From Candidatus Melainabacteria bacterium (GTDB taxonomy: Bacteria > Cyanobacteriota > Vampirovibrionia > Obscuribacterales > Obscuribacteraceae), in assembly GCA_016212515.1 (NCBI GenBank), contig JACRFZ010000078.1, forward strand, positions 62,001 through 126,000: a stretch of DNA of 64,000 bases. Direction: 5' to 3'. The position numbers and the translations under genes are program-made. Each line of letters opens with the position of its first letter. Within the stretch, counting starts at the first letter, position 1. Shown here in pieces: positions 51,599-59,858 of the stretch. A model generated the notes under the pieces. It saw only the letters and a list, made by a program, of their open reading frames with translations. It made no database searches and had not been told where the DNA came from.

Positions 51599-54385
51599 TT
51601 AGAGGGCAGCGCCGATGTTGGAGAGAACGGCAATGAAGATATCCACCAGGAAGGGGTCCCACTGGCGTCCGGCACCGCTTCTCAGGGTGCTTATAGCTTC
51701 TTCTACGGTGAGAGCCTGGCGATAGGGCCTTGCCGATATCATGGCGTGGTAGCTGTCCACAATGGAAACGATACGAGCCGGCAGAGGAATATCTTCGCCT
51801 CTCAAACCGCGGGGAAAGCCTGTGCCGTCCCATCTTTCGTGGTGATTCTCAAGAATCTCGCAAATCTCCTTGAGAGACTTGACTGGGCGCAACATCTCAG
51901 CACCCAGGTAAGAATGCTGGTTTACTACTTTTCTTTCTTCGGCGGTGTAAGTGCCCTGCTTGTTGAGCAATTCGTCGGGAAGCCGCAAAGTGCCTACGTC
52001 ATGCAAAAGGCCGGCTACCCTGATCTGCTCTATTTGAGTGCTGGAAAGACCCATCACCTTACCCAGTAATTCCGACAACCTGGCTACTTCCAGGTGGTGA
52101 ATTTTGTTGTAATCGGAGCGGGAGTAGAGATTGCCGGCCAGGGCTTTGACCATCTCCACCACCTCGGGAGAGAGGTCTTCAGAGTTTCTAGCGGCTTCCG
52201 AGAGCTTATCTACATCAAAGCCGAAATTTTCGCTGCGGTTCGGCGGCGGAGCCGGTTGCCCGGCGCCCTGTAGTTCGTCGGCTGTGTGCACCTGGTTTCT
52301 GCCCATACGCTTGGACATATAGAGGGCATTGTCGGCCAGTTTGAGCAAGACGTGCTGCTCCATGGCGTCATCAGGGAAGGTGGCGATACCGAGGGAAGCC
52401 GTCACTGAAAGAGCAATGTTGTCGTGCTGGATAACTTCCTGGGAGAGGCTCTTGCGAATACGTTCGGCCACCACATGGGCCCCTTCGCGGTTTACTTCCG
52501 GCAAGACCAGCATAAATTCTTCGCCGCCGTAGCGGATGGGAATATCGACGTCGCGGCAGTTGTTCTTGATCAGTCTGGCTACGGCTTTCAGTACGGTGTC
52601 GCCGACCGGATGACCATAGTTGTCGTTTATTTGTTTGAAATGATCGACGTCCACCATCAAGACCGATAGATGTCTTTGATAACGTTCGGCCATGCGCATC
52701 TGCTCGGTCAGTTTCTCCTGACCGGTGCGGTGGTTGAAGAGGGTGGTCAAACCATCGGTGGTGGCTTGTCTCTGCACTCGGGCATAGAGCCTGGCATTGG
52801 TTACGCCTGATGCCACCTGGTCGGCTACAGACTTCATGAAAGCTTCATTGACCCGGTTCCAGTTGGCCGGTACCTCGCCCTTGAAACCAACCAGTAGACC
52901 CAGGAGCTTTTCACTGTAATGCACCGGTACATAAAAGAGCGAAAGTATGTTGTAGCCCGAGAGCACCTGGGAGCGGAAGGCGTCCAACCTGCGATCATTG
53001 GCCACGTCATTGACGATAATGGCCTGGTCTGCGGCGAAGAGTTTCGAGTAAAGTTCCAGGGTGGCCAGATCTCTGTCGTAGTCGATGACTTTGTAGCTCT
53101 CATCGGTGACGTATTCAACGCGAATGGAGTCTTCCGGCTCTTCTTCCGAAGGCAAGACCAGGAAGCAGCAATCAAGAGCAAAATAGCCGGAAAGTTCTTC
53201 CAGCATCTCAGTGAGGTTTTCCTTGATGTTGAAGGAACGCCTGATCGTGTTGGAGATGCGGTGCAACAGCGATTCTTGATTGCGCAGGATATCCGACTCT
53301 CGTCGCAGTTGCTCCAGCATGGTGTTGCGCTGCATCTGCGATTGACGGTCCTGGGAGAGTTGCTCGTGGGCTTTCTCTAGGCGCTGCGCATAGTCTTCCA
53401 AAAGCTCCAGTTGCACGGCCAGCTCTTTCTCGATGCGTCGGTGCCGGAGCGAAGACTGCACCCGGGCCGCTAGTTCCGTGTCAAAACAGGAATCGGTCAG
53501 GCAATCGTCGGCTCCCACACTGAGGGCCTCAACCCGGGCGGAAGGACCGGTATCGGGGGTGACAATCAAGACCGGAATGTGTTTCCACTGGGGCGAGTCT
53601 TTGATCATCTTGCAAAATCCGAAGCCGGATGTGCCGCTCAGATTACTGTCGACAATGATCAAATCAACGCGATTTTCGGAAAGATAGGAAAGGGATTTTT
53701 CTTCCGAATCGCATTCGAAAATGCGATAACGGTCGGAAAGGATGCGGGTGAAGCGGCGGCGCAAAACCCGGTTGCCATGCAAGACCAAGATCTGGTCTCT
53801 GTCGGCGGCAGCAGGGTCGGCTTCGGAGTTTTTGCTGACTTGACTGAGGGCATTTTCGCTCTGGGCTTCAAAAAAGAGCTGGGTGCGGTTTGCCAGGTGT
53901 TCACCCATCAATCTCAAAGTGGTGAGATCCTGGGTGCTTATTTCTCTTGAGGAATCAAAACAAACCACACGAATCAGACCTTTGACGATGCCGCTTTTGG
54001 CGCTGGCATCGCTCATGACCGGCACTATGGCATAGGGCAGTTCATTTTCATCGAGGCGCTTCTCATTGCTGGAAACCCGAGCAAAGGCTCTACCTACCCA
54101 GGGTCGCTGGGTCGACTTGACCTTCTGGGCCACGAGGGTGTTGGCCACCGCCAGTGGTTGCTTGTTTTCATCCACCAGCTCTTGCACCAACTTGATGGTC
54201 TGCTCGTCGCGCTCGGCGGCAGTAAAATCAACCAGGTTGACGATATCGTGCCCTGAGACAATATCGATGAAGCCGTAGTCAAAACCCAGAACCTGGCAAA
54301 TATGACGCTCAACGGCATCCAGGAATTCTTCCCTGGGCACGCCAGTGACGGCCGTCGAATCGGAATATATGTTGTCCGCGGTCAC
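51599..54385 (-). CDS. GAF-REC-GAF-GGDEF-HD-GYP c-di-GMP signalling protein
   Basis: 928 residues from GTG. Domain order: GAF-like (1-180), receiver-like (197-316), coiled coil (318-370), GAF (370-530), GGDEF (540-705), HD-GYP (745-925). The diguanylate cyclase site GGEEF (620-624) is intact. The receiver keeps Asp246 but has HGN where the acidic pair belongs and Asp298 where the invariant Lys belongs, so phosphorylation is doubtful. The HD-GYP has HD (795-796) and HHE (848-850), but Thr799 replaces the Lys of HDxGK and GFP replaces GYP. It could both make and break c-di-GMP. No signal or membrane segment is seen. Confidence 0.9.
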   Translation of the reverse strand: MTADNIYSDSTAVTGVPREEFLDAVERHICQVLGFDYGFIDIVSGHDIVNLVDFTAAERDEQTIKLVQELVDENKQPLAVANTLVAQKVKSTQRPWVGRAFARVSSNEKRLDENELPYAIVPVMSDASAKSGIVKGLIRVVCFDSSREISTQDLTTLRLMGEHLANRTQLFFEAQSENALSQVSKNSEADPAAADRDQILVLHGNRVLRRRFTRILSDRYRIFECDSEEKSLSYLSENRVDLIIVDSNLSGTSGFGFCKMIKDSPQWKHIPVLIVTPDTGPSARVEALSVGADDCLTDSCFDTELAARVQSSLRHRRIEKELAVQLELLEDYAQRLEKAHEQLSQDRQSQMQRNTMLEQLRRESDILRNQESLLHRISNTIRRSFNIKENLTEMLEELSGYFALDCCFLVLPSEEEPEDSIRVEYVTDESYKVIDYDRDLATLELYSKLFAADQAIIVNDVANDRRLDAFRSQVLSGYNILSLFYVPVHYSEKLLGLLVGFKGEVPANWNRVNEAFMKSVADQVASGVTNARLYARVQRQATTDGLTTLFNHRTGQEKLTEQMRMAERYQRHLSVLMVDVDHFKQINDNYGHPVGDTVLKAVARLIKNNCRDVDIPIRYGGEEFMLVLPEVNREGAHVVAERIRKSLSQEVIQHDNIALSVTASLGIATFPDDAMEQHVLLKLADNALYMSKRMGRNQVHTADELQGAGQPAPPPNRSENFGFDVDKLSEAARNSEDLSPEVVEMVKALAGNLYSRSDYNKIHHLEVARLSELLGKVMGLSSTQIEQIRVAGLLHDVGTLRLPDELLNKQGTYTAEERKVVNQHSYLGAEMLRPVKSLKEICEILENHHERWDGTGFPRGLRGEDIPLPARIVSIVDSYHAMISARPYRQALTVEEAISTLRSGAGRQWDPFLVDIFIAVLSNIGAAL

Positions 54386-54447
54386 TGCCTTTACCCTACT
54401 TCCGCTTCAAGACCTTCCAGCACTTCTGTTTCGAGTCTAACAGATAA

Positions 54448-56373
54448 CTAAATGAAGAATTTCCGCCACCACCACTGGAACATGAGCATAGTCCAGAGTT
54501 CTTTTCTTCTGTCTACTCGGGCAGACATATGCTCGTCGAGCATGTTTTTCACATACTCCCATTGGAATATACCCTGTTTCTCGATGAATGATTGACACAA
54601 TAGCTCGTCCACCACAGGACGAAATTCCTGCCGGAGCCACTTGGCCACGGGAATTCCGAAGCCCTTCTTGGGGCGCTTCATGATGTATTCAGGCAAGTAA
54701 GGCGCCACTGCCTTCTTGAGCAGGTACTTGGTGGTCATGCCGCGGACCTTGTAGGAGGGGGGCAGGCTGAGGGCGAATTCCACCAGGGGATAGGCCAGGA
54801 AGGGCAGTCGCACTTCCAGGGAGGCAGCCATGGAGGCCCGGTCGGATTTAACCAGCAGGTCATCGGGCAGGTAGGTGGTCATATCCAGGCGCATGATATT
54901 GTTCACCACTTCCAGGATGGCGTTCTTGCTCAGGCTTTTGCCGTTCTTGGCGCCGTTCAGATTGACGAGGGGCAGGCTCTCGAAGAGTCCCTCCTCTACG
55001 GCTCCGCCGGCTAAGGCCTGATGCGACTGTTTGACCAGCCTGCTTTGCTCGGCCACCGGGATGGAGCCCATCCAGCGCAGATGGCGGCGCACCGGCGGTT
55101 CTGCGGCGGAGCGGATGAACCGTTTTACTTTGTAGTCGAAGCTGAGGTTGTTCATATTCACCGGCAATTTGCCGAAAGCCGGCTCCAACAGCCCGCCTCT
55201 CAGCAACTGGGGCATTATGGACCACATGGGAGCAAGTTTGTGGGCCTGATAGGTGGGGTAGCCGCCAAAAAGCTCATCGCCGCCTTCCCCGGCCAGGGCC
55301 ACGGTGACATTGCGCTTGGTCATTTTGGACAGGAAGAAGGTGGGCACGATGGAGGCATCGGCCAGAGGTTCATCGAGAATGCCCCAGAGTTCGTTCAGGG
55401 TGTCGAAGCCCATGGTAGGAGAGAAGGTGACCACGTCATGCTGGGAGCCTATGTGCTTGGCCACGGCCAGGGCATGGGAGGATTCGTCGAAAGACTTATC
55501 TTCAAAGCCGATGGAGAAGGTCTTGATGGCACTTTTGCTGTAGCGGGAAGCCAGTGCGGCAATGGCTGAAGAATCGATGCCGCCGGAAAGGAAGACCCCC
55601 AGTGGGACTTCCGAGATGAGCCTCAGCTCGATGGAGCGACCCAGCAGTTCGATAAGCTTCTTGGTCGCCTCTTCTTCCGAAATATCCACGGTTTCCGTGG
55701 AAGGTAGCCAGTAGCGCTCGGTTTTGATCTGACCGTCCTGCACTACCATGAAATGGGCGGGAGGCAGCTTGCTTATGCCTTTGAACATGGAATGGGGGGC
55801 CGGTACGTATTCGAGAGAAAGGTACTTCTGCATGGCCAGGTCATCCAGCTCTTTTCTGGAACTGGGGTGGGTCAAGATCGACTTCAGTTCCGAACCAAAT
55901 ATCAGTTTGCCGTCGAAGACGCCCCAGTGCAGAGGCTTTTCCCCCATCCGGTCGCGAGCGATGAAAAGCCTTTCCTTCTTGCTGTCCCAGATGGCAAAGG
56001 CAAACATGCCTTCCAGATACTTGAGGCAGTCGATGCCGAACTCCTCATAGAGGTGAACGATGGTCTCCGTATCGGACTTTGTGCGTAACTTGTGTCCTCG
56101 CTCTTGCACCAGGGTCTGCAGTTCTTGGAAATTGTAGATTTCACCGTTGAAGACTATCCAGATGGTGTTATCTTCGTTGGCGATGGGTTGTTGACCGCCG
56201 GACACATCGATAATGGAAAGTCTGGTCATACCTATGGCGGCCGGACCGATTACCTTCCATCCCTCTTCATCGGGACCGCGGTGCGTGATACTCTCACACA
56301 TCCGGGGCAGACGATTGTCCCTCTCTTCGATGGGTTGCTTGTTAAGATTGAGATAGCCGACGATGCCGCACAT
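54448..56373 (-). CDS. asnB: Asparagine synthase (glutamine-hydrolysing)
   Basis: 641 residues. Cys2 in MCGIVGYLN is the glutaminase nucleophile; the N-terminal domain has RLSIIDVSGGQQP, FNGEIYNF and SDTETIVHLYEEFG. The synthetase domain has the ATP-binding PP motif LSGGIDSSAIA and later GEGGDELFGGYP. It makes asparagine or, in related enzymes of this length, amidates cell-wall or polysaccharide precursors. It is full length and stands alone. Confidence 0.93.
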   Translation of the reverse strand: MCGIVGYLNLNKQPIEERDNRLPRMCESITHRGPDEEGWKVIGPAAIGMTRLSIIDVSGGQQPIANEDNTIWIVFNGEIYNFQELQTLVQERGHKLRTKSDTETIVHLYEEFGIDCLKYLEGMFAFAIWDSKKERLFIARDRMGEKPLHWGVFDGKLIFGSELKSILTHPSSRKELDDLAMQKYLSLEYVPAPHSMFKGISKLPPAHFMVVQDGQIKTERYWLPSTETVDISEEEATKKLIELLGRSIELRLISEVPLGVFLSGGIDSSAIAALASRYSKSAIKTFSIGFEDKSFDESSHALAVAKHIGSQHDVVTFSPTMGFDTLNELWGILDEPLADASIVPTFFLSKMTKRNVTVALAGEGGDELFGGYPTYQAHKLAPMWSIMPQLLRGGLLEPAFGKLPVNMNNLSFDYKVKRFIRSAAEPPVRRHLRWMGSIPVAEQSRLVKQSHQALAGGAVEEGLFESLPLVNLNGAKNGKSLSKNAILEVVNNIMRLDMTTYLPDDLLVKSDRASMAASLEVRLPFLAYPLVEFALSLPPSYKVRGMTTKYLLKKAVAPYLPEYIMKRPKKGFGIPVAKWLRQEFRPVVDELLCQSFIEKQGIFQWEYVKNMLDEHMSARVDRRKELWTMLMFQWWWRKFFI

Positions 56374-56472
56374 TTGCTTTACCTTTGCCAGTTCCAGTAT
56401 GCACTGGTTCTGAGTTCTAAGACAGTCCTATGATCTAGCTATTTTCCTAAATTTGTCGCATTTCAAAATTAG

Positions 56473-57063
56473 ATGGACACGCTTGAAAGCCTTTATCTGA
56501 GCAAAGATACATATAACTCTCGGGAATGCTTGCCAAGTTCATTCTATGACCGCAAGACCCAGACTGTAGCCAGAGCATTACTGGGAAAGCTTCTTGTACG
56601 GCGGCTTTCGCAGGGCGAGCTTTTGGCGGCTCCGATAGTGGAAGTTGAGGCCTATACCCAGGAGGATAGGGCCTGCCATGCATACAAAGGGCCTACCAGG
56701 CGTTGCCAGGTCATGTTCGGCCCGCCCGGTCTGGCCTATGTTTATTTCATTTACGGAATGTATCATTGCCTCAATGTGGTGACGGAAGGACCCGGCCGCG
56801 GCTGCGCCGTACTTCTGAGAGGACTGGACGGGGGAGCGCAAAAAGGGATCTTGTCCGGACCCGGTAAGCTCTGCCGGGCCCTGGCCATCGACCTCAGTCA
56901 TAACGGCTTGAGTCTCTTCGATAAAACTTCACCCATACACATCCTTGATGCACCGGCGGTGCACCCGGCTTTGATACGGGAAACACCCAGAATAGGCATA
57001 AGTAAGGACAAGCATTTAAACTGGCGATATCTACTGAAGGAAGCCGGCAGTTTTGAAAAATAA
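56473..57063 (+). CDS. 3-methyladenine DNA glycosylase (AAG/MPG family)
   Basis: 196 residues. It matches the AAG fold: FYDRKTQTVARALLGKLLVR, EVEAYTQEDRACHAYKGPT with the catalytic Glu, VMFGPPGLAYVYFIYGMYHCLNVV, and SGPGKLCRALAID near the C-terminus. It flips out and removes alkylated purines, the first step of base excision repair. It overlaps the next gene by 11 bases. Confidence 0.93.
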   Translation: MDTLESLYLSKDTYNSRECLPSSFYDRKTQTVARALLGKLLVRRLSQGELLAAPIVEVEAYTQEDRACHAYKGPTRRCQVMFGPPGLAYVYFIYGMYHCLNVVTEGPGRGCAVLLRGLDGGAQKGILSGPGKLCRALAIDLSHNGLSLFDKTSPIHILDAPAVHPALIRETPRIGISKDKHLNWRYLLKEAGSFEK

Positions 57064-57481
57064 GTCCTTTCTCTTCTGGTTATCGCTGTCCCTCATCTGG
57101 ATGGGAGTGATTTTTGCCTTTTCCCACCAGGCTTACTCCGGGCGTATCAGCGAGGAATATTTAGGCGAGGCCAATATCCCGGTGCGAAAACTGGCACATA
57201 TGAGCGAATTTGGTCTTCTATATTTTTTGTATCTGAAGTCGCTCCTAAGCCTCAATGGGGAGGTCCAAAAACAAAGACGGTGGGGCTGGCTTGCCCTGGT
57301 CCTTGTATTTGTTTATGCGGCTTGCGACGAATGGCATCAAAGCTTTGTGCCGGGCCGCTCCAGCCAGTTCAACGATGTCCTTGTGGATATGCTGGGAGCC
57401 GTGCTTACTGCTCTTCTCCTGCTTCTGCTGGGGAAGTTGCTTCCGCCGAAGCCTGGGCTGAAAGATCCTTCTGTTCAATAA
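57053..57481 (+). CDS. VanZ-family membrane protein
   Basis: 142 residues from a TTG inside the end of the glycosylase gene. Four hydrophobic segments are seen. The VanZ signature is visible: RKLAHMSEFGLLYFLY, DEWHQSFVPGRSSQFNDVLVDMLGA. VanZ proteins give low-level teicoplanin resistance in enterococci, but most homologues have unknown roles. The last 77 bases overlap the convergent hypothetical gene. Confidence 0.85.
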   Translation: MKNKSFLFWLSLSLIWMGVIFAFSHQAYSGRISEEYLGEANIPVRKLAHMSEFGLLYFLYLKSLLSLNGEVQKQRRWGWLALVLVFVYAACDEWHQSFVPGRSSQFNDVLVDMLGAVLTALLLLLLGKLLPPKPGLKDPSVQ

Positions 57482-58337
57482 CAGTCAGCCGCCCGCTTTG
57501 ATCTTCCAGCATGGTCAGCTGAATGTGCATGGGCATGCTTTTAGAGGCATCGGCAGTGGTCTCTCGTGTGACGATACCACCGCGCACGTCCACCACGTGC
57601 AAGCCGGGACCGCTTTTCCTTGCCAGGCTGGACTCAATGCGGATTTCCTGTTCTTTGGGAAGGCGGCGCTGCTGTTCCTGACTGAGGGGGAAACCGGTTT
57701 CCTGCCAGTATTTCTTCTGGAGTTCGGCCGACATCATTGACATGGCCTTGATCTGGGAGGAGCGGTAAGTATCCTGTTTGAAATCCAGCAGGCATTTGAC
57801 GAAGCGTTCCGCTTCCTGCTCTATGTTCAGGGCTACATTGCCTGTCTGAGGCGCGGAGATCGCGGTCTGTTCGGGAGCGCTCTCCTTCTTGCCGGCGAAA
57901 AGCCCGAGAGCGAGCCAGACAACACCGATGAAAAGCATAGCCGCCGCCGCCAGCATCACCCTGGTGTTGAGAAAGGCGGGAGGGTCAAAAGTGTTTTTGC
58001 TCTTTTTGCGTCTTGCCAGGGTGGGATATTCCTGACTCATGAAGATTTCCAGATCGGAAGCGGGAGCAGAGGCTTCCTCTCGGTTTGCACCCACAAGGTG
58101 TCGTTCACTGACGGACTGAGGCAAGACTTCGGCCATGAGCGCCGTAAGCTGGCGCACCTCGTCGGAGGTGAAATATACCTGACTGGTCGGCGGCGTACCT
58201 ACTTTTCGACGAAGAGAAAGGACAAGGCGACCGTCCGCGGCTTTGAGGACCACCATAAAGCCCGATTGGGTTTCCAGGGCAGCTTCTTTATCGGTGAGGG
58301 TGGAGTTTCTTTCGCTCAAAATTTGCTTCCTTGTCAC
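57405..58337 (-). CDS. Single-span membrane protein of unknown function
   Basis: 310 residues from GTG (MTRKQILSERN). The N-terminal ~120 residues are soluble with a small beta-rich start (FMVVLKAADGRLVLSLRRK); one membrane helix follows at about 127-147 (VMLAAAAMLFIGVVWLALGLF), and a ~160-residue external domain ends in an Ala/Glu tail. The predicted topology is inside-to-outside. No family recognised. It overlaps the VanZ gene tail-to-tail by 77 bases. Confidence 0.65.
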   Translation of the reverse strand: MTRKQILSERNSTLTDKEAALETQSGFMVVLKAADGRLVLSLRRKVGTPPTSQVYFTSDEVRQLTALMAEVLPQSVSERHLVGANREEASAPASDLEIFMSQEYPTLARRKKSKNTFDPPAFLNTRVMLAAAAMLFIGVVWLALGLFAGKKESAPEQTAISAPQTGNVALNIEQEAERFVKCLLDFKQDTYRSSQIKAMSMMSAELQKKYWQETGFPLSQEQQRRLPKEQEIRIESSLARKSGPGLHVVDVRGGIVTRETTADASKSMPMHIQLTMLEDQSGRLTVIEQKDLSAQASAEATSPAEAGEEQ

Positions 58338-58393
58338 TAAATATTAGCCTAAATCCGCTTGTACAAAAGGATTTTGCCTCTTAACATCCGCTC

Positions 58394-58429
58394 AGAAAAG
58401 AGAAAAGGGAACAATTGCTCGTTCCCTTT
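58394..58429 (-). terminator. Intrinsic terminator of rpoD
   Basis: On the minus strand AAAGGGAAC (58421-58429) pairs with GTTCCCTTT (58404-58412), nine pairs around an eight-base loop, followed by TTCTCTTTTCT. It lies 30 bases after the rpoD stop. Confidence 0.8.
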
Positions 58430-58458
58430 CCTTGAACTTTTATCTCAAACGCTGATGT

Positions 58459-59481
58459 TTAGAGATATTCACGCAGTCTGGATGATCTGCCCGGCTGTCT
58501 CAGTTTACGCAGCGCTTTGAATTCAATCTGACGCACGCGTTCTCTGGTGACGGCGAAGAGCTGTCCAACTTCCTCGAGGGTACGTTGGCGACCATCATCA
58601 AGACCGAATCTCAGTCTGAGCACATCTCTTTCTCTGGGGGTGAGCTCATTGAGCATCTTAGCCAGATCCTGGCGCAGAAGTTCATGGGTGACTGTGGTTT
58701 CCGGTCTGTCGGTTTCGGCATCTTCAATGAAATCGCCCAGGCGCGAATCTTCCTCTTTACCGATGGGGGTTTCGAGAGAGATGGGTTCCTTAGCGGCTTT
58801 GATGATCTCGTGCAGTTTGACGATGGAAACATCCATAGCCTTAGCCAGTTCTTGCTCAGTAGGCTTGCGGTTAAGTTCTTGAGCCAGTTGGCGTGTGACT
58901 TTCTTGAGTTTGTTGATGGTCTCTACCATGTGCACGGGCACACGGATGGTGCGTGATTTGTCGGCGAGAGCACGGGTGATGGCCTGGCGGATCCACCATG
59001 TGGCATAGGTGGAGAATTTGTAGCCTCTTTCGTGATCGAACTTTTCACTGGCACGGATTAGACCGAGATTGCCTTCTTGAATTAGATCAAGGAAGGACAG
59101 TCCGCGACCGATGTACTTCTTAGCGATTGATACGACCAGTCGAAGGTTGGCTTGCACCAGCTTACGTTTGGCCATCATGTCGCCTTGCAGAATCTTCCGG
59201 GCCAGCTCGATTTCTTCATCGGGCTTGAGCAGCTGAATTCTGCCAATCTCTCTCAGATATAGACGCACTGAATCTTCAGTGGCGATTTCTCTGGTGGAAG
59301 GAAGCTCTACCGGCTCATCATCGTCATCGATGTTGTCTTCTTCGTCGTCGAGGATGGTGAATTGATCGGAATCGTCGATGAGATCGAGCTCTTCGAGTTC
59401 ATTTCTCTTCGCCATGTTTTCGTCTTCGATAAGAATCGGGCTGATGATGCGCTCAGTATCCGGGGACTTACTTTTAGCCAT
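58459..59481 (-). CDS. rpoD: Primary sigma-70 factor
   Basis: 340 residues from ATG ([11 protein letters not shown]); a frame-opening start 16 codons earlier is less likely. Region 1.2 begins [14 protein letters not shown], region 2 includes the polymerase-binding and -10-reading helices ([42 protein letters not shown], cited in part), region 3 lies at about 190-265, and region 4 ends with [18 protein letters not shown], the -35 reader. Region 1.1 is short and acidic. Its length and full motif set suit the housekeeping SigA type. Confidence 0.95.
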   Translation of the reverse strand: MAKSKSPDTERIISPILIEDENMAKRNELEELDLIDDSDQFTILDDEEDNIDDDDEPVELPSTREIATEDSVRLYLREIGRIQLLKPDEEIELARKILQGDMMAKRKLVQANLRLVVSIAKKYIGRGLSFLDLIQEGNLGLIRASEKFDHERGYKFSTYATWWIRQAITRALADKSRTIRVPVHMVETINKLKKVTRQLAQELNRKPTEQELAKAMDVSIVKLHEIIKAAKEPISLETPIGKEEDSRLGDFIEDAETDRPETTVTHELLRQDLAKMLNELTPRERDVLRLRFGLDDGRQRTLEEVGQLFAVTRERVRQIEFKALRKLRQPGRSSRLREYL

Positions 59482-59858
59482 AGAATGCCTCGTGTTGTTT
59501 GGACCAAATTTAGTGCATACTGCGTCCACTGGTTACTGTTAAGCATCTAATCCGGCGCATTCTGACTTGGCTGTCCCCGTTAGGACCGTTATTTTGGATG
59601 CTGTGCTTAATGACTGTTTGCTGGACGGCAATATCGTATGTGCGTTTTATGTATCCAAGAGGGAAATCAACAATTCCATAATATTTGCCTTGCGCTTTTG
59701 CAATTAACCGGCAAAACCTATTATGTGTTCGGTAATTTTTCCTTCCCAATATGCCTGAGCTCATAGCTTGGCAACGCCACATGGCTAGTATAAGTGCGCT
59801 TTGCCAACTGTGCTCATTTGGTTAAGCACCATTAAATTCCTTGCTTATTTTTAAGAAT
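59482..59858. other. rpoD leader/intergenic region
   Basis: 377 bases between the rpoD start and the uvrB stop, both on the minus strand. AT-rich, with no ORF supported by a ribosome site. Partial -10-like sequences exist on the minus strand, but none has a well-placed -35. Confidence 0.5.
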
